64,000 nucleotides of DNA. Origin: Blasia pusilla. Taxonomy: Eukaryota > Marchantiophyta > Marchantiopsida > Blasiales. Below are positions 18,395-31,980 of the stretch, piece by piece. The position numbers and the translations under genes were made by a program. The DNA lies in the NCBI GenBank assembly GCA_050084515.1, contig CM114272.1, positions 1,798,001 to 1,862,000 of the forward strand. The letters are read 5' to 3'. The number at the start of each line of letters is the position of its first letter. The stretch's first letter is position 1. The notes under the pieces were generated by a model, which made no database searches, was not told the origin of the DNA, and saw only the letters and a list, made by a program, of their open reading frames with translations.

Positions 18395-19927
18395 AACATC
18401 TAAATTGATTTTGGAACAAGAAAGAGGTTTAACACCAACCTAGGGCAAGCTCATACAACAAGTAAAATGAATTCAACACTCGGGAGCATTCACTACCTTA
18501 CTACGATAGCCTCCTGTAGGAAAGTGAGTGCTTCACCATGGAACAAGTAGCACAAACAAAATAGAGCAACAAACTATGCATATCCACTAGTGGCATGAAA
18601 GGAAGAGGGGAAAGGAAGAGTGGGCAGCCTATGATGGAGGTTAACCTTCAACAAACCCTAATATATCTCCAAAAGTAGAGCTAATAAAATTATTCCTGTA
18701 AAATAGTTGTCCCCGACCTCAAAAGAGACATTAATCTCAGCTCTATATTTCTTTCTACTGCAACTAATTTAGAATTTGCAAGGTATCATGTCCATATACT
18801 TCACCAATCACAGCTCCTAGTATCATGTCCATATACTTCACCACTTATAGGTCCTACCCGACAACTATATACAATACAATCCATACTTTTCGTGTATGGA
18901 ATGTATTGCTTTCTCTCCACCATGCATGGATACCTTACTAATTCAAAATCTTGGATAAGTGTCCCATGAATCAATGGTGGTGCTCTAAGGAGACAACCCA
19001 TGAAATCATTACATGATATTGTGCAGTGGAACTAAATCCTCTTATTGATTCCTCTCGCACTCAAGGCTACCTGTCATATTTTAGGCCTTGGTTGAATGTG
19101 AAGGCTTGCTGGTGATGACAGCAAAGCCATAATTTGCAAATGAAATCATCTCAGCAACAAATTCCAGCTCACTCCTGCAGGATTCCAGCTAAATCACAGA
19201 TCTAGACCACCCATAAACTGGAAACTAGAGTTGTCCCGCAGGCAAGTGAGCTGGAACATGCAGTGCGAACCAGGTAGGCATTCATGCATTCAGAACAACC
19301 ATAGAGAACAAGTAAGCCACAGTAAGACAGGCTTCCCGTCAAAATCACAATGCAGGCCATATCGACCAATTTGGTATTTCTGGACAGCCCGTAAATTTGC
19401 ATCTCAGGGTTACTAATCCTATTAGATTCTCGTTCAAGAAATCACAAACATGCTTTGTAGCAGGAGAGCTGATACGGCATCCGATTGTTGTTTCCATATT
19501 GACTCGAGGACCTCGGCGGGAAACCTTTACATATATTGCGTAGGTGTAATTACATGCCATAAGAAATAATGGATTCACTTTCCACGGCAGCAGGCGAAGA
19601 GACAAAGGGGAAAGATTGCTTACAATGTAACAAAATTGTGAGAACATCTACCTGCCTTTCACAACCTTTAAAGTACAGCTCAATTTGACTGAGACTGCCC
19701 CCACTTAATTCCAAGCGGAAAGCCATTCTTTATAAATATGACTAGACCTAAACGAGTGCTCTCAACAACTAGCTTCCATGAAAAATATCATTAAAAAAAT
19801 TGGGCCCTGCCTGCAATAGGGCAAATATTGACACTCAGACTATCTATAACCTTGTGACCTGACTACTACCAAGGTACTTTATCCAAGAATGGATGTAGTG
19901 CATTTTCAACGGATTGTCAAATGAGTA
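18395..19927. other. 3' flank of the kinesin gene, nothing recognised
   Basis: No coding frame with family resemblance, RNA gene or transposon piece was recognised. Part of this stretch should be the 3' UTR of the minus-strand kinesin gene, whose stop is at 19928. I could not pick a polyadenylation signal with confidence. The motif TATCATGTCCATATACTTCACCA is repeated at about 18784 and 18820. Confidence 0.5.
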
Positions 19928-22900
19928 TCACTCTGGTGGCTTTGGTGCCCGTTCCTGGGTGCCCGTTCCTGGGCCTCGTTCCTGTGTCACGTCCTCCAGA
20001 TCCTCCTCATCTGGCTTTTTACCCGCCTGCTCTTTCCAGAATGCAATCTGCTTCTTCAACTTCAAAATCTCCTTAGTCGTCAGATTTTTACTGGCCTCGT
20101 TGGTGATTGCCCTCACCCGCGTTGCATAGCTATTAGATCCCAACACTTGGTTAGAGTTCCTAATCTTTCCAGTCACGAACAAATGACAAGCGAAATTAAA
20201 AACTGTCATGCAGTGCAATCTCACTGCAGCTTCCAAACAGCCCTAGAACCTTACCGTAACACTAAATTACGAGTTTTAAGTAGTAGACACGGAACCAGGA
20301 AGAACCTCAAAGAAGAATCCAACACAGCTCTAGACTGCTATGTGGCAGAATGGCCACACCAATTTGTACTAGACCATATGGAGATAACTACTCACCAAAG
20401 GGAATTATAAGTTTCATCCACGTTAGACTCTGCTGGGGATATATTCACAAACATTAGTGTCTTTGCATTCCCTCCAAGAGAATCACTCATGAGCATAGTC
20501 AGCTTATGATTGCGATAGGGAATGTGTGCTTCTTCGGTGGCCAGTGCACTGATGACATCACCCAGTGCTGACAACGATTTGTTGATACTTTGAGCCTCCT
20601 TCAATTGCTCGCCACTTGAGCCTGATTTTTTTACCCTCTCAGACCCAGCCAAATCGACAAAACTTAGCTGTCAAACGAATACCATTCACTGGGTCAGGTT
20701 CTGCATTTAAGCTGGAAATTAAGAGAATTGGGAGTTGAACTCATGCGTGCATGGGCTTGACAAACAGGAAACATCAAACGATCCTACAAAAACTTCATTC
20801 ATCGGTGCTGCCAACTATCTACCACAAACCAACAAAGACATGAAACCACAGATTCGGCAAGGGGGGGCCTCCATAACTAAGGAACTGTTATCACTTGATC
20901 TAGACACAGTTAGCAGAAACTGGAAGGATGCAAGAACACGAACAAAAATGCATTACCTTGCCTTTCACAAGGACCTGTGTTTGTAGATTAGTACTTTCAA
21001 TAATCATAGAGAAAATTAGATGTGAACGTGAGCTCTCAGTGTTCATCTGGGTTTCCGACACATGTCGCCTCTTTGTCCCTTCAGCCAGAATCAGTTCCAA
21101 TTCTTCCAAAGTTGCCACTGTGATCAATGTTGCACCTTCCACCACAACCATTCCCTGCACTTACGCATTCCAAGTCACTTAAAAATGGGATCAAATCTAT
21201 CGGATACTCGTGGTTTCATCACCTATGAATTAAAAATGTTCGGTCAAATGAGTAGTTCAACTTTCATACTCTAAGCTCAAAGTCTACCTTGGAATCCTTC
21301 TTTATTTCGAGTTTCCGGGGCTTAGCACCATTCTTTCCATTTCCTTGAACCAGTAGGTCAACCAAGGAATCTTGATAAATCTCCAACATATACACCTGCA
21401 AGATTTTCATGTAACTCAGCTACAATTATTTTCGTACAGAACCTCAACAATCCACACATCATTCAGATATCCAGCAGCCTAGGTAAATGACTATCATATG
21501 CTAATTTTAGTACAGCACATCACTTGCGTTAAACTACATGAAGGCAGCTACTCTACATGTTCTCACTAATGGAAAATACAAGAACGTGAAACAAGTCATC
21601 ACAGACCTTCACAGAGAAGGAGAATTTGTTGGCATCCCGCTTGAGAATGGTAAAAACTTCCCGAGTTGCCCGAGGAGTGATGCCAGGGTTGCTCTCTACC
21701 CCATAGATTGTGAAGGTTTTCCCGGAGCCAGTCTGTCCATATGCAAAAATGCAAACGTTGTATCCATCGATAGCTGATTGCACCAGATACTGCACCACAA
21801 TGAGAGTGATCAAACATTTGATAAAAATTTGAGAATTCAACAGCTTTCTCTGCCCTCTAAGCTCAAATACTTTCACATTGCTGAATGACCACACTTCAGC
21901 CACTCTGCATTTTGATAAGCAAGCTAGGCAGACACAGAAGTCATGCCAAAATTCTAATCCAGAAATTGAGGCCATGGATGCATGCAACAGATACAGGTCA
22001 ACTTGATTAAACTGCAACTGTGGCATGTTTGTGGAAAATACCAACAGTTTGTCCGTTGCGTACCTTGGTATCCTCAAAGATCTGTTCCTGAGTTGAAGTC
22101 TCATCAAATACATGGTCAAAGTGGTGCTGCTTTCTCTCCTCTTTCCATGGGTGCTCCACAGTAAACTCATCAGGTGCCACTAGAACACTTCTCTGGTTTT
22201 CTCTGACTTCCTTAACACTCAACGGTCTCCATCTTGCAAAAACTCTGATCTTACCCTTCATGTCTGCAGCAAGAGACATATTTGGTGCAATCCCCAGCTG
22301 TTATTCACATTAACCTTGAACTTGGTCCATTCCGAGAAATGTCCATTATCCACATAACAAAACATTATATAACCAAGAACCCTTCCCCACAACTTTTCCT
22401 ACACTACTGTACAGAGGCCACCCACACTCTACATGTACTATATTCTAAGATAGCGACTGAAATGTGATGAAAAATATGAAATTCCATATGTTAGCATACC
22501 ATAGACAGACTCTATTTCATCCCATCCATCGTCAGCAGAGCTACTCAGATAGGTACACATCGGGTGTGAAATATGAGGGGCACAACAAACCTTCCATCAT
22601 ATTAAAGAACCGTTTTCGCAAAACTTGTTCCTCCTTATAAAGACCTTCAAGCTCAAGAATTTGATCTGCTTGTCTCTTCACAATTGCAGCTGTTTGCTCA
22701 TTCTTGCGGTCAATATCCTGACACAAGACAGACAGACTCAACTTAGACTGGGCATTGTCACGATCCCCCTTTAACATAAAGAATCCCAATTCCAAATAAA
22801 CCTGACATCCTGCCAAAAATCAACTTCCTACTTCTTTCATCTCACGAAGATCCTCCAGCTCCTTGTTGCTTGTTTGCAGTGAATCAAATTCTGCACGCTG

Positions 22901-25900
22901 GGTATTCAGTGTGGACTCTGCAGCTGCTAATTCTTGAGTGCGCTTTTGCAGTGTCTTCTCCATATTGGCAAGACGGACCCTAAGTTCATCACGTTCCTGC
23001 TCAAACTTCTCCTCCAGTGCTCTAGTCTGCACATGTAACCAATTAGTGTCAGTACTGTGACATGGCATATCTACCATTCATATGAAATTGTGGGATAACA
23101 TCAGATTATCCCTCATATTTTCAATTATACAAATAGGCAAAGTCTTAATCAGGTCTAAATGTGCCTTCAGAAAGGAATGTAAGCAGAATTACAACTTACA
23201 TCAGTGGTCTTATTTTGTTCCAATCTGCTAATTTTCTGTTCAAGAATTTGCTTCTCTTTTCCCAGCTGCTTCACCATTTGTTCTGACTTCCTCAGCTCTT
23301 CAATCTTTTGTCTCAACTCACTTCGGAGGTCCTTCACCTGAGTCCACAGAGTGAAAGTGAGAAGGTAAGAGACTCCTAGGTTGGACAGGAAACTATTTGG
23401 TGCACAACCTGCTTTGCATTTTCTTGACATACATCTCAGTGGAGAGTTAAAATGGCTAAGTTACTTGCAGGGAAAACACTGCAGCAGCAGTCACCAAACA
23501 AGAGACCCTCATATGCAATCTTGACCAGGGTAAAGTTCTCTACCTAGGTGGTGTCAAGCATTCAGATCTTCTCACCTGATTTTCCAGATTCCGAATGCTG
23601 TCTTTTGACGCTGGAGGTAGATCCCTGTCTCTTCTAGTAACTGACTGGCGAGCTCCCCTTTTATGTGGAGTACCATCCAAATCACTCGCACCAGTTTCAT
23701 TACCAGCTTCTGCTCCCTTTTCAGCAGTTGCATTCTGTACAGATTTCCAGCCAAACAGAGCTTCAACAGTGAATCCACCAGACTAGTCAAAGGCATATGT
23801 AAGTAAGCTAATATCAATCACCCAGCAGGACACACCTTGGACAAGGTATTATAGCCTCCCATTTAAAACAGTGCAAGGAGCATATTCACACCACATATTC
23901 AAGACTTGTCTTCCACATTGAAGTAGATAAGGGTGTCCATTTGTATCAATTCCACCACAAGAGACCATAAACATAGGGTTGCCTTTTCCACAAGATACAG
24001 ATCAGGATGGTGAAGGACCACAGTTGCAAGGGGTAGTGCAATAAAATGGACCTGAAGGGCAAGCTCCGCCTCTTCCAGCTGCTTAGAGATTCGATCTCTT
24101 TCCTCTGACAGCTCTGCATGTGCCTGTTCTTCTGCACGAAGAGTATCTTTCAGACCAGCTAATTCTTCTAGCAACTCCTTCTCCTTTTTCTCCCTTGTCC
24201 TCAACTCTTCTGCAAGCTGCACCATGGCATCAAATGTCAACACCAAATGTAGTTGAAAATAAACTCTTGATAACATGTTATCAGCATCCCAAGAATTGGA
24301 ACAAGCATTCACTATCTTTGACAAGGAGTGATAAAATCTTAGCAACATCCTGGGCATTGGAACACATAATTGATATGTTTGACAAAGGGTGACAGTTTCA
24401 TGCATTCAATCACATGCCCCTCAACTTAAAATGTGTACTCAAGCAGATGGATCTTGCCTGGTCGATTTTCTTTTGAGACTCAGTCAAAAGTTTAGTAAGG
24501 TCTTGCACATGCTTCTCATAAACTTCAATGCCACGAGGCCTAGAGCTGGGTACAGCAGCTTCTGCCCCATTCACAGCATTGGTCAAGTTACGAGTTCTTG
24601 AGTACCGTTTCAACATGACATCATTGATGTGCGTTTGCAATGCTACACAGATGTCTTCACCCTGCAGGAAATACAGAAAGTAAGATTCTTGCAAGTTACG
24701 GACGTTCCAGTTCCTTTTGAGTGAAGATGATGCAAACAATGTCAACACAACTGTTGAACTCAGAACACAATTAGTGGGTTGGGCTTATTCTATCGCTACA
24801 GCATTCATGGCGTCCAACAAGCAGCTCTCCTACGTCAGAGCTAGGCTCTCTCATGGAAGATGACTAAATGTCCTGCAATTCTAATTTTTCTTTCCAACCT
24901 TGCAGATAATGTTGCAGGAGGAATAAGGGACCAACTACCTGTTTGGTTTCAAATTGGAAGATATGAAGCACACCAGCCACTCTCATTTTGAAGAACACTG
25001 CAGTATTGCTGCTACCAAATTGCATGATATCTCTGAGCTCTGCAGAATGAAGATATTCTTTTGGTACAGGTCGGAAGAAGTGCACCTGCTCAAACCAAGG
25101 CTCAGGATATGAACAGATTGTAGCTGTTCAGTGACAGGAAATCTCTGTTTTTCTGCTGTTCAGAACTGAGGTACATGGTAATACACAAGGTACTGGAAGG
25201 CAAAGTGGAAGTCCTCCCAGACCTCTAAATTTCATCAATCATAATATGGAACATAGTACTCTGCCACATGTACTGTACCTAGAAACAAGACCTATGCAAG
25301 TACTATTACGGACCATTTATGCAGACAGACGATCAGTTCTAGGTCCCACAACTTTGTACGCACCCCTCGTTTGTTGATGCCAAGGACAATTCGCCCTGGT
25401 AGAAGTCCAATGGGGTCTTCAATCTTTCGGACACTGAAGAAGACAGAGTTTCCATAAGGCAGTGACCGCAGTATGCGCAGGAGCTGTTGCCTTGCATCAT
25501 CTTTTGAAAGATGGCCCTGTTCCATGAAACGGATAGCTTTGTCAAACTAACACTCAAACTTGGTTTCTCAGAATGCTAGGGTATGAACTGAAGAGGAAGA
25601 CAGGTTGCTGACTTACCATTGCTCGATAACGAGCAAGAATGTCAGGTTCCCAGTCGCGCTTGGAACGTGTTACTGCCACTTGCTTTGGCAAGACCCGCTC
25701 CACCAGCTGAGACCAGTCCCTGCAGAGCAAACCACAAAAACACTCACAACCTATCTCTTTTCTCTGCACTGGACTGTGAGCTGATGGAGGGCATGACTAG
25801 CCAAAATCAACCTCATACTGCAAATTGGCAAATAGTTCTATTATGATGACATTGGTAGCAACTTACATTCCAGTTTCTGGATTGGCCACATATCCTAGTT

Positions 25901-28900
25901 CTGCAAGAATTTGCAGTGCTGCCAGTTGAGCTGCATCATCTCGACCGACTGGATAGTTTCCCAGCATGTAGTCATGCTGTGACTGCAAGACAGCCCAGAT
26001 AATGATCTCTCAGCATCACGATGATCTCAGCAGACATGCAGCCTATCTTGGCAGTTCAAACAATATAAATCCAAATAATACATCTACACAGATGTTTTCT
26101 CAGGGAGACCCCACGCCAAATGGAACTCCATACGCTTGGCAATACCTTGGGCAGAAGGTCCACTGTACTCGTGCCAAACAAAACTAGGTTAAATCTTCCC
26201 AATAGCCTTACATGTGTAATTCTTCACTATTAGGCCTGATACTTGAGATGAGCAATACAACCTCATTAGCAGGCGGCAATGATTGCCCACTAGTCACAAC
26301 AATCGTTCAGTCTATAAGAATGCCCATGACATTTTCTGTTTGTACAGTCTGTAAGAGTGCCACTGACATTTGGATGTCCTAAGTATACGCTGAGGACCCG
26401 GGACAACTTGGCACAAGATTGCACCTGCCAAAAAGTTTCCAGCTAGTCTACCACTTAATCCACTCAGAAAGTAAGTGTAGAAGTGGTAGCTAGTGCTGGC
26501 CTCTCAAGGATTATGTGACTCGCCAAGTCCTCAATAGTTGACTGGCACCCACTACAATGAAGTCCTACCTTTCTAGTACTTTTCACGAAAATCCAGGACA
26601 ATACGCAGTTACTTGCTAATTTTTCCTACCTGGACATATGAAAGCTGCACAAACATTGGTTCTGTGACAGCTTCATCAGATTCCCGAAAGAGACGCTTTT
26701 TGAATAGCAGCTTGCATTGTACAAGCTCATTCTTATTTCGCTCTTTTGTTGCCTTGAATTCAGCAACAATATCTCCAATGTACTTGTTGTCATCCAGGCT
26801 AATATGCTCCTCTGCATGGGTAATGACAAAGAAGAATCTTCGTTATCAACATTCTCAAGTCTGCCCGAGGTTTATTTCATTTTAAGGGAACCTTATAGAA
26901 ACGGATTTCTCCTATTTATGTTTTGTTTTGTTTTGTTTACAAGGAAAGTTTTTGGCAGGTGAAAATGTAAGAAACTGCCACCATGCTACTGGAGCAGAAC
27001 AACCACATGAAGAGATAGATGATATACACACAGGAACCAATACTTGAGGATCACATGCATTTGGACAAAACCCTTGACTTGAGAAGGTCAAGACCTCAAA
27101 TGAAACTATCCCTAACCAAGTGTATCCAACATTATGACATTACTCCTTAGTGAGCTCCACAGTCAATGTCACGAAACCATTGGATACTTCATGATTCCTT
27201 ACCATTTCCGTTGTCAATTGCTTTAGATCCCGTCACCGCCTTGCGACACTCGAACAGGCTGAAAGTATTATAAGAAGTCAACTTAATTATACCAGCAAGC
27301 TCCTGTGAAGAGACAATCATACGATGAGCACTTTTGCAGCGACCAAGTGGTTGTGACTAGCTACTTACTTCCTAGATAGAACACACCCCCTCATGAACTT
27401 CACATTATGAACACCTCAGCCAAAGATTGCCTTTGTTCACCTCGACAGCATCAGCAACTGTTGTGGTCATATCATAGGATATCTCCTCAAAAGTCTCATC
27501 TAGGAAGAAAGCGATAGTGGTAAGTTTACGGTGTGCCAACACTGCCTCAATCTCTTCCTGTGCTGGACTGATCCTTCGTGGACCCCCTTTCACAGACCTC
27601 TTGAGGGCATTCCAAGTATTGAGGGCCATAGCCTGTACTGCTGTATCCCCATTTGATGCATTTGCAACCTCATGCACATACTCTGACAAATACGCACCCA
27701 GCTCCTTTCCAGGAGGCATTGCAGATGCACACAAATACATAAGTTCCCAAGCCTTCAGCAAAGACACTCTGCAAAACCGAGGATCAAGTCAATAAAGCTC
27801 GGACACTTTGACATCAAATGGTCAAGAAACAGAGCGTTCTGCCTAAGATTAAAGAAAAAACTAACTTATGAAAGGGACAAAATTTGCTGGAGATACCTGT
27901 CAGGGTTATTGCGAGTTTGTTTAGATAATTGAGCAAACATCTCATCTCTGAGCTCCTGTCGTTTAAGGGTATGTTTGTAAATCTTGAGGATGAGATCAAT
28001 CTGCTCTTGTGCAGTAAGCGGTGGATTCCCAGCACTGGCATCAGCTCCAGTATATTTCAGTACCACTCCAAACAGCTTCACAGCCCGGCTCATTAAATCG
28101 CTGTTCATTTTGAGAAGAGAAGTGGGTATAGGCTCCTGTGCACATAGCAACAGAGGAATTTTATATACTATGCCATATGTAACTGCCCCAATTCCCAAGC
28201 AACAGAACAGAAAATTGCCTATCCCAACCATGCTAGATATGGATGAATTCTAAAATGTGAAACAGACAGGGCTTGCAGACTTTGTTTTCTCAAAAACACC
28301 ATTCAGATGACAGTGCGGCGTGTTCCATGTAACTATTTAACTTTTTACAGCCTCTCATGCGTGCTACAGTTACTGCACAGGGGATTCCAAAGTAAGTAAT
28401 GTTGGTCTAATGATGTATGAGAGATGCAGGACTTACTCTCTGGTAACAGAGCATATCCTCCACGGTGTACTTATCTTTGCCTTGAGGAGCCACCGCCTTC
28501 TTTCCAAAGAAGGAGATACTACGCTTTCCTCCTGATTGCAACTGCTTCTGCATTAATCTTAGAAAGGTTTCCACCTGTAAGGAAACCATGTCTTTGGATC
28601 AGGAAATCTAACTTTGCATGACCTCACTCTCTGTGGTGTAACTTACTTTCAGTGCTCAGATAAGTCTGAGGATGTATAGGAAAGAGTTCAGCATGTAAAT
28701 TTTTTCTTCAGTAATTCCACACCACCTTACTTGTCAGATGGGATCCATCACTTAGCCCATTCAAAGAAACCTCTCAACATTTTGCACACAATGCAAGACA
28801 AAGACATTAAAGTGCGCCTTAAAATATTGAAGTACTCATGATTGTACCCTGACTCTTAATTTACAGCGTCAACATCTCTCCAAATTGTAGATAGAATAAC

Positions 28901-30274
28901 AGCTCTCCGTGTTGCACCTTCATTAGAAGAAGGTGACAAGAAAATAGGGCTCATCTTTCCTGACATCTTCACGTTCTTAAAAGAATGTCTGCAGATTTGC
29001 GCTATGAGGTAACCAACTCAAAAGTGAGTCCAACAGCTGATGTGTCCGTATTGGAGCATTGTGTGGATAACCTTCAAGCAAGACTAGCCAAAAAGGGTGT
29101 GTGTACTGTGATAAGACCGGGTAGGACGAAGGGATTCTCCAGTACCAAATGTAGGGAACACGTCCACATACTCCTCCACTACATCAACTGCGGAGGAGGA
29201 AAGAAGCTCACACATTACCTGAAACTTATCCAGAATGGAAGCAGCAGCAGCCAGCTCTGGAACCAATGTTGTGGAGATAGAACTAAGTCTGCCAAGATTT
29301 AACAGATAGCGACATAAGTCCCATCATAAAGACAGACAATACCACACCCGACCCCCCTCTACAGAAATGGACTGCAGTAAGGATAAAAGGTAAATTAGGT
29401 CCATTGGTACATTAACCAGGGATGATTGCTGGGATAGAAGCTCTTGCTTTAGCTAAGTAAAGCCAGGGCACAAGGTGATATATTTTATGTAGAAGTGCTT
29501 ACGGTGTCCAACTTTACGACTCCTGAGAAAAGTGCGATCACAATGCGATTGGGGGAAAAGATCCCATGGCCAAATACATCCAGATGCTGACCGATTCGGG
29601 AGGATTTACATACTTTGAATCTCCATTTCCAAAAGGAACATCTTCCATGCCATCAACCTGTTCCGTACCATTCGAACTCTGAGAATTGGCCTCCCCGCTG
29701 TAAGAGCTGTGGAGAGACTTGGATCTGCAGGTTACAGAATAAGATCTTAGATAAAAGACTTCCGAAGGTTGTGCAACAGAACTCAAACTAGCTCTCGGTG
29801 AGCATTAACAACCAACGCGCAAGGCTGCGACTGGTACTCCTTAACTTACGATACTGTTCGTTTAATGTCGATGACTGAAATTCACTGCGAAGAAAGCAAG
29901 CCAATGCACGGTTTTTTAGCTCTTTCATCTAGAGATCAACCACTACACAGGCCCTCCATTACGTCCACCAACATAGATTCGGCCCGCATCAATTCACGCC
30001 AAAAAAAATCCAATTTCCAACCGCCGGCACCCTACCCACACCAAGCGTGAATGATGTGCGCACAAATGACTCAGTTCCTTTCCCTCATTGATCACACTGT
30101 AAATAGTAGGAAAGAATCGTACGAGGCAAAGTCACCATCACTGTCATAGTCGTCATCATCACCAGATGCTCCTGCTGCCCGGGGATGAACAGGAGTGCTA
30201 TCATTGGAGCTCAGTGAAGACCTTTTACTTACTCCATATTGAGCACTCACGTCCGGTGTGGGTGCGTCTGACAT
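19928..30274 (-). CDS. KCBP: Kinesin-like calmodulin-binding protein (MyTH4-FERM-kinesin-14), 24 coding exons
   Basis: Coding exons from 5' to 3': 30274-30123, 29724-29614, 29288-29219, 28574-28437, 28135-27897, 27768-27441, 27302-27203, 26811-26630, 25982-25867, 25719-25617, 25516-25364, 25085-24939, 24661-24458, 24216-24052, 23734-23576, 23337-23200, 23026-22832, 22717-22591, 22263-22064, 21789-21607, 21395-21288, 21154-20957, 20667-20396, 20129-19928. They total 3990 bp (1329 residues plus stop) with consistent phases, and all introns are GT-AG but one. Domains: acidic N-terminus; MyTH4 about 112-346 ([36 protein letters not shown]); FERM about 347-635 ([20 protein letters not shown] near its start); coiled coil about 650-942; motor 944-1263 with P-loop GQTGSGKT at 1027-1034, switch I NTESSRSH at 1144-1151 and switch II DLAGSE at 1177-1182; C-terminal basic helix [20 protein letters not shown] at about 1282-1301, the calmodulin-binding segment. 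The family is a minus-end-directed microtubule motor regulated by calcium/calmodulin, acting in cell division and trichome or cytoskeletal shaping. A TGA lies in frame just before the start ATG, so this start fits unless an upstream exon exists. Confidence 0.95.
24217..24457 (-). other. GC-AG intron in the kinesin gene
   Basis: Exon 13 ends ...AAAATCGACCAG followed by GCAAGA, and exon 14 begins after ...GGTGCAG. A GC donor is required to join KKIDQ to LAEELRTRE in phase. No GT near the exon end keeps the frame. GC-AG introns are a known minor class in plants. Confidence 0.75.
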
Positions 30275-31980
30275 TATTCAAAACACCAGCCCCACGTTGT
30301 TGTTCTCACCAGGCACACCACTTCCTGCGGAAAACTCCTGAACCAGCTACTGTCTCAACGCTCCATTTCGGGAGCCACGCTGCTTCTCAGGAACGAAATG
30401 AATCTTCTGGCAGAGGTTGTCTAACTTCAAATTGGTAGACGCTGGGATCTTCTGGGATGAAGAAAGATGCCAACTCAGTTTCGGGAGGCTGCAAATTAGA
30501 GCCTCTGTAATACCACGCGCATACTGAAGAAAGCACCCTCGAAAGCGCGGAAGGTAAGTCACGCAGCCTACCAATACGGGGGTAAATCATTGCATTCAGA
30601 GATGCAGGTAAGACAGTTGAAGAGATTCAAAAGTATGGATTCAACTGGATTGCATCAACGATGTAATACTGGCTTCGTTATCTTCATTATGAAACACAAT
30701 GCATCGCCGGGTAGATCCACATAGTTCACTCAATTATGACCTGGAGAGTGAAAGATCCGACGTCCAATGCGGAATGCGAGGATTCCTTCAACGGACACGA
30801 CCACGTGGTCTCACAAGTCGAAGAGCACGACGTCCTCGCCCAGGCAGGAGAGCACAAGCCCTGCCGACGACAGTTGAAAGCAAGCCCGTGTGCGCACTGG
30901 TCTCGATATCATCCAACTCGCCTCAACAATGCAATGCCGTGCAATCCTCGCTCTCACAATTTTCAAACGGGCGCTCGCGTCCACGAAACCAAAGGTTCCC
31001 TGCTCTCCCGTTCCATCACTCTGCCACACGACGACGAGGATAATGCAGCAGTTCCGCGAAAACTCTGCAACAGAATAGCAGTACTAACCAAACTCCCGGG
31101 CCTCGGACGGACAGCACCGGCCAATTTTCTTCTCCCTTCTCCTCTTCTCTCGACGATCTCACTTCCTCATCCTCCGCTCCTGGCTCAACTTCACCACCCA
31201 ATCCATCGACCAACGTACGGACTCGCGACCATCGCAACCTCACTTCGAACGCGGCAAAGCGCGAATTAGCAGCTTCTCTGCTCCCCTTCCCCGACAAGTC
31301 CTCCACCCGCGCTCGCGCCTCCGATCTGACCAGCCAGCCAACAATAATGCTTCAAACTCACCGCACCCGCCGCACATTCAACACGCCCGATCCCATCGCG
31401 ATGAGCGCTCAACTTCGAGCGGACAATACCAACAAAGACCAACTAACGCGGCCAGACAAGGGCAGGGCATGGCAGGGCGGGCAGGTAAGGGAACGTGGAG
31501 CGTCTAGGCTGGAACACGGGAAGAAGAGAAATACAAGGACGAGACGAGAGGAGAGGAGAGGAGAGGAGAGGGAGGGAGTGCCGAGGCTGGATAGGCTCGG
31601 GGGGACCGCGCCGGGGCAGCCTCGGGCACGCGAAGTTATTTGAACGTGCGCGGAAGAGGCGAGCGAGGCGGTCCCGGCGTAGCAGGGGCTGCAGTTCCCG
31701 CGCGATATTAGAGCAACTCGCCCTTCGCTACAAGACCGGTGTTTTCGGCAAACTGAAAGGAGGGAAAGAGGGAAAGAGGGAAAGAAGGAAAGAAGGAAAG
31801 ACATGAAAAGCGCACGCTCAGGAAGGACCGACAGCGCCTCTTGTGGAAGTTCGGACACCGGACGCGTCGGACGGCAACCGGGACGGAGAAAACAACGTTC
31901 ACGTGGGAACCGGCCAGAGCTCAAGTGCGCCCCATCTTCTTACCTACTGTGCAAGTCGGTTGCCATGGCAATTTTTAGGG
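30275..31980 (-). promoter_or_regulatory. GC-rich 5' flank and probable promoter/5' UTR of the kinesin gene
   Basis: From about 30700 to 31930 the sequence is GC- and CpG-rich compared with the AT-rich DNA beyond 31980. It holds purine repeats, GAGAGGAGAGGAGAG at about 31543-31580 and GGAAAGA units at about 31755-31802. Open frames on both strands here look like composition effects. It lies directly upstream of the kinesin start, so promoter and 5' UTR are expected here, possibly with a 5' UTR intron. No TATA box or start site was fixed. Confidence 0.5.

Noticed and set aside
18177-18443. Short frames rich in Tyr-Ile across 18.2-18.4 kb
   Set aside because: Translation of the TA/TG microsatellite.
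31409-31924. 171-codon minus-strand frame in the GC-rich kinesin 5' flank
   Set aside because: Low-complexity Ser/Leu/Phe translation of purine repeats; no domain and no support from the other strand.
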